Source: Actinomycetota bacterium (GTDB lineage Bacteria; Actinomycetota; Acidimicrobiia; IMCC26256; PALSA-555). Taken from it: DNA of 64,000 nt. The DNA lies in NCBI GenBank assembly GCA_016870355.1, contig VGBR01000006.1, positions 1-64,000 of the forward strand, written 5' to 3'. Of the stretch, positions 16,179 through 24,036 are shown one piece after another; positions within the stretch are counted from its first letter, which is position 1; each line of letters starts with the position of its first letter. The notes under the pieces are model-generated. The model was not told the origin of the DNA. It was given only the letters and a program-made list of their open reading frames with translations, and did not search any database. The translations under genes and the position numbers were made by a program.

Positions 16179-16358
16179 ATGCATCGTGATCCGCTTCCAG
16201 ACGAGATCGTCCTCACGCGGGAGGAGGCGACCATCGTGCTCTTTGCGCTTGATGACGCGGTGGTTGCGCTTCCGCATGCAGCCGCTCTTCTGGATCAGCT
16301 TGGCACCGCGGTCGCGATCATCGTTGGAAAGTTCCTGCCGGATCTGGAGGACCTTTGA
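16179..16358 (+). CDS. small acidic helical protein
   Basis: A 59-aa ORF, ATG 16179 to TGA 16356-16358. The sequence PDEIVLTREEATIVLFALDDAVV ... LLDQLGTAVAIIVGKFLPDLEDL suggests two or three helices. It sits directly before a DNA-binding protein gene, with its TGA only nucleotides from that gene's alternative GTG start. It may be an accessory or antitoxin-like partner, but no family is recognised. Confidence 0.5.
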   Translation: MHRDPLPDEIVLTREEATIVLFALDDAVVALPHAAALLDQLGTAVAIIVGKFLPDLEDL

Positions 16359-16376
16359 GTGCCTAGGCTGGAGTCG

Positions 16377-16556
16377 ATGGAGGAACAGGTGTTTCGTGTG
16401 CCCGAGGTCGCCCGCCGCCTCGCGATGGACGGCATTGCCGTCTATGGGCTGATTGAGCGCGGCGAGTTGCGCGCCGGGAAGCGGGGCGGTGCTGTCGTAG
16501 TGCCTGAAAGCGCCATTCGCGAGTTCGAAGAACGCAAGGCGCAGACCTCGAAGTAG
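16377..16556 (+). CDS. excisionase/MerR-like helix-turn-helix DNA-binding protein
   Basis: A 59-aa protein with the compact winged-HTH of excisionase-type proteins: VFRVPEVARRLAMDGIAVYGLIERGELRAGKRGGAVVVPESAIREF, a recognition-helix and beta-wing pattern. ATG 16377 is 7 nt after TAGGCT (16364-16369), favouring a leaderless start. The alternative is GTG 16359-16361, adjacent to the stop of the preceding ORF. No integrase or other mobile-element gene is nearby, so a stand-alone regulator is more likely than a phage excisionase. Confidence 0.65.
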   Translation: MEEQVFRVPEVARRLAMDGIAVYGLIERGELRAGKRGGAVVVPESAIREFEERKAQTSK

Positions 16557-16562
16557 AGACTC

Positions 16563-16599
16563 GACGGGTCCGCCGACCCTGAGGACCGGCGGACCCGTC
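16563..16599. terminator. bidirectional stem-loop terminator
   Basis: A perfect 13-bp inverted repeat, GACGGGTCCGCCG (16563-16575) and its complement (16587-16599), with an 11-nt loop. It lies in the 50-bp gap between convergent genes (HTH on plus, exported protein on minus). There is no strong U-tract, which is common in GC-rich actinobacteria. Confidence 0.75.
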
Positions 16600-16606
16600 T
16601 CTGCAA

Positions 16607-17221
16607 TCAGCAGGGCACGCTGATGGCGAACTCCTTGGTGGTCGACTGCCCGGAGTCGCTCGTCGCCACCACGCGCAGCACCTTGCCGAAGTTGTTGCCG
16701 TAGTTCAACGTGCCGTCCCACACGTCGCCGGCGCCGGTTTCCGGACCCAGCCACGTGACCGCGTTCGCGGAGATGTCGGCGTTCTCGTCGTTCTTGCGGC
16801 TCATGCTCACCGACTGCACGCCCTTGCGGTAGGCGTTCGACGCGCTCGCGGTGATGCTGGCGATCAGCTTGCCGCCGCTGCAGCGCTGGTTGATCAACGC
16901 GACCGTTGGCGCCGGCTCGGGCGGAGCTTCCTCGCCGTCGTCGTCTTCGGGTGCCGTAGCGTTGCCGTCCCCGCCGCCCTGGTTCCCGCCGCCCTGGTCG
17001 CCTCCACCGGAGCCGCCGGTCGAGCCAGCTCCGCCCGAGCCGCCAGACCCGCCGCTCTCGGACGCTTCGGCCGACGTGTCGTCGGACGCCAGCGTCGTGG
17101 TGGTCGCGTCGGTGGCTGCCTGGTCGTCATCGCCGCCGCTGCTCAGCGCGATCCCAGCGCCGGCCGCGATCACGATGAGGAGGATGGCCCCGATCACGAG
17201 GTTCCGAATGCTGATGGTCAC
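16607..17221 (-). CDS. membrane-anchored exported protein with Gly/Ser/Asp linker
   Basis: A 204-aa protein. Residues 8-28 (VIGAILLIVIAAGAGIAL) form one membrane segment. Residues about 30-105 are a low-complexity Thr/Ser/Gly/Asp linker. The C-terminal 100 residues are a compact extracytoplasmic beta-rich domain with two cysteines (QRCSGGKLIASIT ... AISVPC) that could form a disulfide. The architecture suggests a surface or periplasm-like domain tethered to the membrane; binding target unknown. It is placed downstream of the cyclase gene with a gap of about 150 bp. Confidence 0.7.
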   Translation of the reverse strand: MTISIRNLVIGAILLIVIAAGAGIALSSGGDDDQAATDATTTTLASDDTSAEASESGGSGGSGGAGSTGGSGGGDQGGGNQGGGDGNATAPEDDDGEEAPPEPAPTVALINQRCSGGKLIASITASASNAYRKGVQSVSMSRKNDENADISANAVTWLGPETGAGDVWDGTLNYGNNFGKVLRVVATSDSGQSTTKEFAISVPC

Positions 17222-17372
17222 TGCTCATCTCCCTTGTGTCGAGCCGGCATCCGCCGGCCGTTGGGAAGGAGAGGGCCCAAGCAGTCGGACCTTGCAGAAA
17301 CTTCGCCCGCTCGGTGCCCCCGCACTCGAGGCACTCTGACAGCACGGGCTGCGGGAGTGGGGGACCTCGTCG

Positions 17373-18914
17373 TCAGGCGCCGGGCACGGGAGCGGGGGCG
17401 GGCTGACGGGGCTCGGACTCGCCGACCACGACCTTGTAGAGCGGTACCGGCTCTTCGAGGCCCTTGAGCTGCACGGCACCCATGGACTCCATCTCCGGTG
17501 TGTTGGTGAGCCGCCCGATCATCGACTCCGGGAGCACGATCTCGCCTTTGCCGGCCTGGCTGCACAGCCGGCTCCCGAGGTTCACCGTGTCGCCCACGAT
17601 GTCGTACTGGCGGCGCCGCCCACCGCCGATGTGCGCAGCGACGACCGGACCCGCGTTCATGCCGATGCCGAACTTCACCGGCGGGATCTTCAAGCTCGCG
17701 AGCTCGGCGTCGAGCTCGGTCGCACGGCTCTGGATCTCGATCGCGCAGTCGAGCGTGGCCTGCGCGTTGTTCTCGCACGGCAGGGGAGCGCCGAACACGG
17801 CGAACACCTCGTCGCCCACGAACTTGAGCACGGTGCCGTGATGGCTGTGGATGATCTCAGTGAGCAGGTCATAGAACTTGTTGAGCATGGCCCGCACGTC
17901 TTGCGGCTCGAGCGTCGCCGACAAGGACGTGAAGCCACGCAGGTCGCAGAAGAACAGCCCGACGTCGACTCGTTCGCCCTCGATGTGCTCTTCGAGCGCA
18001 CCGGACTGCTCGAGCTGCTTCGCGACCGCCTCAGGAACGTACTGCGCGAAGAGTGACGACACGCGGCGCCGTTGGCGAGTCTCCGTGAGGTACCGCACTG
18101 CGAGTCCGGCCACGAACGCGGCGATGATCGCGATCTGCGGATAGACGATGTTCATGATGTCGCCACTGTCGAACCGCTCGAACGTGACCAGCAGGAATAT
18201 GCCGGGAAGGAGCGAAGGGATCCCGATCAAGAGGAACACGAAGATGACCGACAGCCACACCGGGAGGAACAGCACCGACAGCGCGACGATCAGCGCGAGC
18301 AATGCGACGACGATCGTGTTCTCGGTGTCGGACACGTTCTCGAGATACGAGCGGGTCAGCATGGTGTTCAAGGCGTTCGCGTGGATGAGGACACCGGGGT
18401 AGGTGTTCGACTTGTCGACAGGTGCCAGCAGGGTGTCACCAGCGAGGGTCTCGGTGGCACCGATGATGACGATCTTGTTCCGGAAGCGATCGGGGTTGAC
18501 GTTCCCGGTGATCACGTCGGCTGCCGAGATGACGGCGCGTTCCTTGTCGACCTCTTCGAGTCCAGCGGCGAAGTTGACGCGGAACGAATGTCGACGCCCT
18601 GTGGGGATGAACCGATCGCCAACCTGCACACCGTCGTCCGTGATGCGTGTCAGCGGACCGCTCTGGCCGAGGTAGGCCCGTAGTGCCGCGAGTGAAAGCG
18701 CCGGGATGAAGTTCCGACCGTCGTCGAACACCAGCGGCACCGAGCGCACCACGCCGTCGGAAGGATCGTTCGTGACGTTGACGTGCCCGACGACGGTGTT
18801 CCCGGCTTCGATGAAATACGACTGCGGGCCGAGATCGAGCTCGACGTCGAGCACCGAGTCGTCGGTAGCCGGATGAGTGGATTGGTAGGACGCTCCGATC
18901 ACCGGTGCTGGCAA
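17373..18914 (-). CDS. CHASE2-linked adenylate/guanylate cyclase (main ORF)
   Basis: A 513-aa stretch starting at ATG 18914 with the end of a CHASE2 sensor domain (DRFRNKIVIIGAT ... YPGVLIHANALNTML). Hydrophobic segments follow: two or three around ENTIVVALLALIVALSVLF...LLPGIFLLVTFE, and IVYPQIAIIAAFVAGLAV. The C-terminus is a class III cyclase domain: VGLFFCDLRGFTSLS with a metal Asp, FVGDEVFAVFGAP with the second Asp, and GRRRQYDIVGDTVNLGSRL. It should make cAMP or cGMP in response to an extracytoplasmic signal. The first part of CHASE2 lies upstream, beyond an in-frame TGA, so full function is uncertain. Confidence 0.85.
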   Translation of the reverse strand: MPAPVIGASYQSTHPATDDSVLDVELDLGPQSYFIEAGNTVVGHVNVTNDPSDGVVRSVPLVFDDGRNFIPALSLAALRAYLGQSGPLTRITDDGVQVGDRFIPTGRRHSFRVNFAAGLEEVDKERAVISAADVITGNVNPDRFRNKIVIIGATETLAGDTLLAPVDKSNTYPGVLIHANALNTMLTRSYLENVSDTENTIVVALLALIVALSVLFLPVWLSVIFVFLLIGIPSLLPGIFLLVTFERFDSGDIMNIVYPQIAIIAAFVAGLAVRYLTETRQRRRVSSLFAQYVPEAVAKQLEQSGALEEHIEGERVDVGLFFCDLRGFTSLSATLEPQDVRAMLNKFYDLLTEIIHSHHGTVLKFVGDEVFAVFGAPLPCENNAQATLDCAIEIQSRATELDAELASLKIPPVKFGIGMNAGPVVAAHIGGGRRRQYDIVGDTVNLGSRLCSQAGKGEIVLPESMIGRLTNTPEMESMGAVQLKGLEEPVPLYKVVVGESEPRQPAPAPVPGA

Positions 18915-19253
18915 TCCCTCCAGGGCCTCGATGAGCTCCGGGTCCTCCTCGGGACGGGCATCCGCGAAGACGACATCTCAGACCACGACCGCGGCGCCGG
19001 CCGCGGTCAGCTGGCGACCGATCGTCGCTTGATCTGCGCGCCGCGGCGACACTTGCCCCAGGAGATTGATGGTCTTGCGGTCGATCGCGACGACGATGAC
19101 GCGGTTGTCCGTTGGCGCCGATGGGAACAGAGCGTCGGATGCTCGGCGCTGGAACCCGTCAAGTACGCCCTGGGTGAGGCCGGCCGCGGACGCCGCTGTG
19201 ATCACGGCCGCGATCGCGGCTGCGTAGAGGAATCGGCGGAGGACCTTGTGCAC
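18915..19253 (-). pseudogene. detached N-terminal part of the CHASE2 cyclase (in-frame TGA at 18978-18980)
   Basis: Reading from GTG 19251-19253, with TAACCT 7 nt upstream, gives a membrane anchor (RRFLYAAAIAAVITAASAAGL) and the start of CHASE2 (SDALFPSAPTDNRVIVVAIDRKTINLLG) up to GAAVVV. Then comes TGA, and the same frame continues DVVFADARPEEDPEL into the cyclase ORF. CHASE2 normally reads straight through at this hydrophobic-Asp-x-x-F position, so one nonsense change has split a gene of about 626 codons. Point mutation or sequence error cannot be separated here. Confidence 0.75.
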
Positions 19254-19263
19254 CGGCGACAGG

Positions 19264-20973
19264 TTAGGAGCCGGTGGGGCGCTGGGAGCGCAGGGGTTCG
19301 AGGTCGGCGAGCGCTCGGGCAGCCCGGATGGCAAGCGCAACGATCGTGAGGGTGGGTCCGTAGCCCGCGCTCGTCGGGAAGACCGATGAGTCGGCCACGA
19401 GCACGTTCTCCACGTCGTGCAGTCGCTGCCACCGGTCGCACACGCTCGTGCGCGGATCGTCACCCATGCGAGCGGTGCCCATCACGTGGCGCGACATCGG
19501 GCTTGGGTTGGCCGCGCGCCGACGGGCCTCCTGCTCGGGAAGTGGGGGAGACGTGGCCCAGAACGTGTGACGCGCGCCCGCCTCCTTCATCACTGTCTCG
19601 AGCCTCGGTGCCCAGTGCTGCGCGCACACCAGCTCGTGGCGATGCGGACGGTAGGTGACGCGTCCCGCAGGTAGGCCCCACGCATCCGTCACCGATGGAT
19701 CGAGGTCGATGCGGTTCGTTGCCTGGGGCAGGTCTTCACCCTGCATCGTGAACGCGGCCATTCGATCGCGCATCGGCGACGCCATCATCAGCCGCGTGTG
19801 GTCCTCGCCCGGTGGAAGGTGGATCGCCTCGGTGATCGGGTGCGACGCACCGCCGTGCTCGACGATCCCGCCGCGCATCCACGGCAGACCCGCGCCGCGA
19901 GCGGCGGCCTGCGCGTCGGCGTCGGGGATGATCGGATCGTCCATGAGGTGCGTGACCGAGCGCCCTCGGTGTGCGTGCAAGCGGAACGGGAAGACACCCA
20001 GCGCGAACGTCTGGAAGTGGTACATCAGGAACCGACCCACGACATCGGAGTTGCCGATCTCTGACCGCAACAGCAGGCGCGGCGTCTCGAAAGCACCCGC
20101 ACCGAGGATCACGTGGCGCGCACTGAGCTCGTGCACGGTGCCGTCGACACCGACGTAGCGCACGCCCCGGGCGCGCCGACCGGTCTCGTCAAGGAGAACT
20201 TCGGTCACGTACGACTCGGGTCTGATCTCACACCGTCCGGTCCGCAGCGCATGGCGCAACGGCGCGACCGGATCACCCTTCGCATCGATCGGGCAGCCGA
20301 AGTAACCGCAGAACCCGCAGTTGTTGCACGCGGGTCGACCGTCGTACTCGACGCTGTTCACGGCGGTGGGCGCGCGATACGGGTGGTAGCCGAGCCGAGT
20401 TGCAGCTTCGGACGTCAGCACTGCACAGAACATGTCGGGGCCGGGGGGCATCGGGTACGGACCGGATCGCCACGCCGCATAGGGGTTGACCGCGGCATCG
20501 CCCGCGACGCCGACGACGCGCTCGGCTTCGGCGTAGTACGGCTCCAGCTCGTCGTAGTCGAGTGGCCAGTCGACGACGTCGGCACCGTCGACGGGCCCCA
20601 GCTCCGACGCGAGCCGGAAGTCGATCTCGCGGAAGCGAGGAACCTTGCCGTCTGCGTGCATCCCACCACCACCGACCGTCGACGGGAGGTTGTTCACGTC
20701 ACCCGTGTAGATGCGGTCGCCGTCGTCTTCGGAGCTTCGGAACGTCCGCGGCTCCAACCACGGATCGGGACCGAGGAAGTGGCGGAAGACGAGCTTGAGC
20801 TCGTCGTTGCTGACATGACCGAGTGGGTTGAATGGCGCGTCGAGCGACAGGAGGTGGTTCCGGCCCTTCTCGAGCATGATCACGGACCATCCCGCGGCCG
20901 TGAGCACCTCGGCGCAGGTGGCACCGGCCGGGCCGGTGCCGACGACCACCGCATCGCAGTCGGTGTCAGTCAT
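19264..20973 (-). CDS. GMC-family oxidoreductase (FAD dehydrogenase large subunit)
   Basis: 569 aa from ATG 20973. The N-terminal AVVVGTGPAGATCAEVL dinucleotide fold, STVGGGGMHADGK, and the C-terminal SRHVMGTARMGDDPRTSVCD ... NVLVADSSVFPTSAGYGPTLTIVALAIR are GMC signatures with the catalytic His region. CNNCGFCGYFGCP near residue 220 gives four closely spaced cysteines, found in the gluconate/sorbitol-dehydrogenase-like branch. It oxidises an alcohol and probably passes electrons to a membrane carrier. The next upstream gene encodes the small-subunit partner. The alcohol substrate is unknown. Confidence 0.88.
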   Translation of the reverse strand: MTDTDCDAVVVGTGPAGATCAEVLTAAGWSVIMLEKGRNHLLSLDAPFNPLGHVSNDELKLVFRHFLGPDPWLEPRTFRSSEDDGDRIYTGDVNNLPSTVGGGGMHADGKVPRFREIDFRLASELGPVDGADVVDWPLDYDELEPYYAEAERVVGVAGDAAVNPYAAWRSGPYPMPPGPDMFCAVLTSEAATRLGYHPYRAPTAVNSVEYDGRPACNNCGFCGYFGCPIDAKGDPVAPLRHALRTGRCEIRPESYVTEVLLDETGRRARGVRYVGVDGTVHELSARHVILGAGAFETPRLLLRSEIGNSDVVGRFLMYHFQTFALGVFPFRLHAHRGRSVTHLMDDPIIPDADAQAAARGAGLPWMRGGIVEHGGASHPITEAIHLPPGEDHTRLMMASPMRDRMAAFTMQGEDLPQATNRIDLDPSVTDAWGLPAGRVTYRPHRHELVCAQHWAPRLETVMKEAGARHTFWATSPPLPEQEARRRAANPSPMSRHVMGTARMGDDPRTSVCDRWQRLHDVENVLVADSSVFPTSAGYGPTLTIVALAIRAARALADLEPLRSQRPTGS

Positions 20974-21026
20974 GCACAGCGGAACTTGATCGCAGTGAAC
21001 TCGATCGCCGTGAAGAGGCGAGCTCC

Positions 21027-21593
21027 TCACTCACGACCTTCGACCTCCCTGTCGGTGTAGCCGCGTGGCTGCACGTCACCTTGGTATTGGATGGCCCCCC
21101 ACCCGCGCATCTCACGGTTCCCGCCGTACTCGGGCGCACCATACGCGCCTTCGCACGCGTGCGTGTAGAGGAGGTTCTTGAACGCAGGATCGCCATTGAG
21201 CCGCGCGTCTTGCTCCCTGCCCGAGATGTCACAGAAGTCGCGTCCGAGCGCGGCGATGCCGTTGCGGTACTGCTGCTGCCATCCGATCACCGCGCCGTTG
21301 CGCTCGCGCTCGACCATGCCCTTCGACCCCTCGATACGGGTGCGCCAGGCGAGCTCCTCGAGTGAGTTGAGGGGCAAGAACTCATCGAAGCTCGCCGTAC
21401 CGCCGGCGCGCCCCGAGAACGGTCCGCCGGCCCAGATGCGCGGCGGGTCGAAGACAAAGGCACCAAGCAGCGAGTCGATGAAGTCAGCCACTCCAAGTGC
21501 CCCACCACCGGGATGCCCGCCGACGGGAGGGATCACGCGGTCCGCGGCTGCGGCGACCACCGCGTGCTCGTGCTCCGTCAGCCAGATCGCCAC
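21027..21593 (-). CDS. gluconate 2-dehydrogenase subunit 3 family protein
   Basis: A 188-aa protein. TEHEHAVVAAAADRVIPPVGGHPGGGALGVADFIDSLL is the conserved helical opening of the small (gamma) subunit of membrane-linked GMC dehydrogenases. CEGAYGAPEYGGNREMRGWGAIQYQGDVQPRGY is its conserved end. No Tat signal is visible at this start, although many homologues have one. It lies 53 nt upstream of the GMC gene and is expected to form a heterodimer with it. Confidence 0.85.
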   Translation of the reverse strand: MAIWLTEHEHAVVAAAADRVIPPVGGHPGGGALGVADFIDSLLGAFVFDPPRIWAGGPFSGRAGGTASFDEFLPLNSLEELAWRTRIEGSKGMVERERNGAVIGWQQQYRNGIAALGRDFCDISGREQDARLNGDPAFKNLLYTHACEGAYGAPEYGGNREMRGWGAIQYQGDVQPRGYTDREVEGRE

Positions 21594-21617
21594 GCCAGAC
21601 TCGACGCGGTTGGGCTG

Positions 21618-22142
21618 CTACCCCGCGATCGGTCGGCAGGCGCGCGACCGTTCGAGGGCACGGAGCAGGATGTCGTCGGGATCGAATGACGGGTCGTCGG
21701 TGGCGTCGTCGATCGCCGCGAGGTCGTTCGCGGCGGTCTGGAACTCAGTGGAGATGAGCTCGAGCCCGCCCCCGAAGAGATCGTCGATGATCTCCTTGAT
21801 CTCGCCGCCGCCCTTGACCTTCGGAGGTCGGAGGCTCTGAATGTCTTCCGCCGCTTCGGTCACCACCTCGGCCGCATCCTCGAGGCCGGAAGCGACACCG
21901 TTGAGGTAGGCGAAGATCGCGTTGGGATCGGACGCGATCGCGTCCTCGAGACCACCCGCGAGGTCGAGTGACTCGTTCTGGATCTCGGTCACATCATCCC
22001 TGACGTCGATGATCGTGGCGCAGAACGACGCGGCCCACTTCTTCGGCTTCAGCGGCTTGCTGCCTGCAGCCGCCGGCACCGCCGCGGCCAGCAACGAGAC
22101 GAGCACCATCCCCGCACCGATGCCCACGACCCTTGTCTTCAT
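21618..22142 (-). CDS. exported hypothetical protein
   Basis: 174 aa from ATG 22142, with AGGTGAGA as ribosome-binding site. Residues 1-28 are a signal peptide (RVVGIGAGMVLVSLLAAAVPAAAG). The mature part is acidic and predicted all-helical, with heptad-like Ala/Leu/Ile spacing (LDLAGGLEDAIASDPNAIF, GLEDAAEVVTEAAEDI). Two cysteines are present (SFCATI, SRACRP). No family recognised. It may be a secreted helical-bundle protein similar to those common in actinobacteria. Confidence 0.7.
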   Translation of the reverse strand: MKTRVVGIGAGMVLVSLLAAAVPAAAGSKPLKPKKWAASFCATIIDVRDDVTEIQNESLDLAGGLEDAIASDPNAIFAYLNGVASGLEDAAEVVTEAAEDIQSLRPPKVKGGGEIKEIIDDLFGGGLELISTEFQTAANDLAAIDDATDDPSFDPDDILLRALERSRACRPIAG

Positions 22143-22181
22143 CGTCTCACCTGTCCGCGCGACGGGGTGCGCCCGCGAATC

Positions 22182-22207
22182 TGACACCCGTGTCACCTCA
22201 TCGTATC
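22182..22207 (+). promoter_or_regulatory. perfect dyad operator overlapping the -35 of the TenA-like gene
   Basis: TGACACCCGTGTCA (22182-22195) is a perfect 6+2+6 palindrome. A -10-like TATCCT follows at 22202-22207, about 45 nt before ATG 22254. The palindrome covers the -35 position, so a dimeric repressor (TetR or GntR size) could block transcription. The cognate regulator is not identified. Confidence 0.5.
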
Positions 22208-22253
22208 CTGGCCCTGTCCGGAGCAGCCCGTGAGGCCGGAGGTCGCCAGCAGC

Positions 22254-23033
22254 ATGTCGGAGCACCGTGAGTTCAAGGACATCGTCGGTGCGAACCAAGA
22301 GGGCGTGCCCGGCCTCCCGGTCGACGAGTACATGGCGAGCCTCGAAGCCCTCCAGGCCGAGATCGCGACCGAGAAGAACGTCGTGTGGGAGCGCGTCGCC
22401 GACGGCACCCTCTCGGAAGATCTGCTGAAGCGACTGGCCAAGGAGTACTACTTCCTCGGCAAGTGGTTCACGACCGAGTTCGGCACGCTCACGAGCCTCG
22501 CGCCCGACGTCGACTCGCTCCAGCTCGGCACGAGCCAGCACTTCCTCCACTGGCTCCAGAACCTCGCCGACGAGACGGGCTACACCGGCGACGAGAACCA
22601 CGTCGACATGAAGGTGAGCTGGGCGCGGCAGCTCGGCATCACCGACGACGAGCTCGTCAGCTACCGCCCGATGCCGGAGACGATCGGTGCGGTGTTCACC
22701 ACCAACTACTACATGCGTCGTTCGTATGAAGAAGGTCTGGCCGCGTTCGGATGGGCCGGCGAGCGGTTCGCCGCCTCCACCAACTACGCCAAGATGATGT
22801 ACGAGGGCATGCGCGACCACTACGGCATCGAAGTCGAGAACTTCAAGGTGCACGCCTACGCCGAAGAGGACCACGGCCGCATGGCCGACACCCTCCTGCG
22901 TCAGGTCGTGAGCACCGCCGGCCAGCAGCGCCGGGTGCGCCGGGCCATCGAGCACGTCCTCGTGTGCCGCAACGCCCGCACCGCCGCGCTCAACCGCTGG
23001 CTCGACGACCCCGGCGCACTGCGCTCGAAGTAG
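22254..23033 (+). CDS. TenA/PqqC-like haem-oxygenase-fold protein
   Basis: A 259-aa helical protein. LAKEYYFLGKWFTTEFGTLTSL, LQNLADETGYTGDENHV, FTTNYYMRRSYEEGLAAFGWAGE and HAYAEEDHGRMADTLLRQV place Glu, His and Tyr residues as in TenA/PqqC/iron-containing haem-oxygenase-like proteins. The E/H pattern is compatible with a di-iron or cofactorless oxidase; a thiamin-salvage TenA role is less likely because the usual active-site Cys is not obvious. A GTG at 22230 is an alternative start. It overlaps the convergent nitrilase gene by 44 bp. Confidence 0.75.
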   Translation: MSEHREFKDIVGANQEGVPGLPVDEYMASLEALQAEIATEKNVVWERVADGTLSEDLLKRLAKEYYFLGKWFTTEFGTLTSLAPDVDSLQLGTSQHFLHWLQNLADETGYTGDENHVDMKVSWARQLGITDDELVSYRPMPETIGAVFTTNYYMRRSYEEGLAAFGWAGERFAASTNYAKMMYEGMRDHYGIEVENFKVHAYAEEDHGRMADTLLRQVVSTAGQQRRVRRAIEHVLVCRNARTAALNRWLDDPGALRSK

Positions 23034-23892
23034 GAACCTCCGTCAGCGATCCGTAGCTGTCGGGCCGTCGCGTCTTCAGGAACGGGAAGAGCGAGAGCCA
23101 GTCCTTGCGCTGATCGAGATCGAGGTCGGCAATCAGCACGCACGGTTCGTCGCGCGGCGCGCGTACGAGCACACGCCCGTAGGGATCGCTCACGAACGAC
23201 GAGCCGTAGAACCGCAGCGGTCCCTCTTCGCCGACGCGGTTCACCACCACCATGAACGTGCCGTTCGCGATCCCGTTCGCGACGATGACCTGTTCCCAGA
23301 GCGGCTGTGTGTCGAAGTCGGGATGGTCGGGCTCAGAGCCGATCGCAGTGGGGTACACGATCATGTCGGCACCCGCGAGCGAATAGGCGCGCGCGACCTC
23401 GGGGAACCATTGGTCCCAGCAGGTCGGGAAGCCGACACGCGCATCGTCGAGCTGCACCGGCGTGTAGCTCCCATCGCCGGGCCGGAACCATCGGTCCTCG
23501 AAGTAGCCCTCGGTGATCGGGAGATGCATCTTGCGGGTGCGGGCGAGCAGCTCACCCGTCGGTGACACACAGATCGCGGTGTTGTACCCGAGCCCTCCGT
23601 CGTCGGCGCGCTCGTACAACGACGCGTGCACCGGCACGCCGGTCTCGGCCGCGAGCTCCGCCGCGAACTCCGACGTCGCTCCTCCGGGCAGCGACTCGGG
23701 CTCGACGTGCACTCCGAGCACGGTCGCGCCCGGCCCGTGCGGGTCGACGGCGAAGTAGGGCGAGAGCGTGAGCTCCATCAGGCAGATCAGCTGCGCGCCT
23801 TCGCTGGCCGCGAGGCGCACGCCGTCGCCCAGGGCGCCGCGGTGCTCCGCGGGATCGGGGTGCCAGCGGTGCTGCACGAGGCCCACCCGCAT
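22990..23892 (-). CDS. aguB: carbon-nitrogen hydrolase, probable N-carbamoylputrescine amidase
   Basis: 300 aa from ATG 23892, matching the family opening MRVGLVQHRWHPDP; a GTG at 23985 would add 31 residues but lies inside a strong hairpin. The nitrilase triad is visible: Glu40 (LMELTLSPYF), Lys121 (TRKMHLPITEGYFEDRWF) and Cys158 (VGFPTCWDQWFPE). The segments around Lys and Cys match the AguB subgroup that cleaves N-carbamoylputrescine to putrescine, CO2 and ammonia. The neighbouring agmatine deiminase makes exactly this substrate, which supports the assignment. Confidence 0.85.
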   Translation of the reverse strand: MRVGLVQHRWHPDPAEHRGALGDGVRLAASEGAQLICLMELTLSPYFAVDPHGPGATVLGVHVEPESLPGGATSEFAAELAAETGVPVHASLYERADDGGLGYNTAICVSPTGELLARTRKMHLPITEGYFEDRWFRPGDGSYTPVQLDDARVGFPTCWDQWFPEVARAYSLAGADMIVYPTAIGSEPDHPDFDTQPLWEQVIVANGIANGTFMVVVNRVGEEGPLRFYGSSFVSDPYGRVLVRAPRDEPCVLIADLDLDQRKDWLSLFPFLKTRRPDSYGSLTEVPTSSAVRRGRRASG

Positions 23893-23972
23893 CGGTGCCC
23901 GCGTCGACGCATCCACCCGCGCCGGCGACGCCAAGATCTCACCTGCTCGGATCACGCGCACGACGTCAGTCT

Positions 23973-24025
23973 GGCTTTTCGGCACGCTCAGCGGTCCTAT
24001 AGCCCGCTCAACGTGCCGAAAACCC
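23973..24025. terminator. long inverted repeat downstream of agmatine deiminase
   Basis: Arms 23973-23994 and 24004-24025 pair at 19 of 22 positions around a 9-nt centre (TCCTATAGC). On the minus strand the hairpin begins 11 nt after the deiminase stop, the normal place for a terminator or attenuator. The arms include TTTT/AAAA runs, but no separate U-tract follows. Confidence 0.55.
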
Positions 24026-24036
24026 GTGGGTGAGCG

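Noticed and set aside
16377-16556. Phage or ICE excision module
   Set aside because: The HTH is excisionase-like, but there are no integrase, att repeats or phage genes nearby.
17225-17479. Cys-containing frame (CLECGG) downstream of the cyclase on the minus strand
   Set aside because: It overlaps the cyclase end and the start of the exported protein gene in shadow frames, with no start signal.
23893-23985. Longer start for the N-carbamoylputrescine amidase at GTG 23985
   Set aside because: It would add 31 residues absent from the family and place the start inside a strong hairpin.
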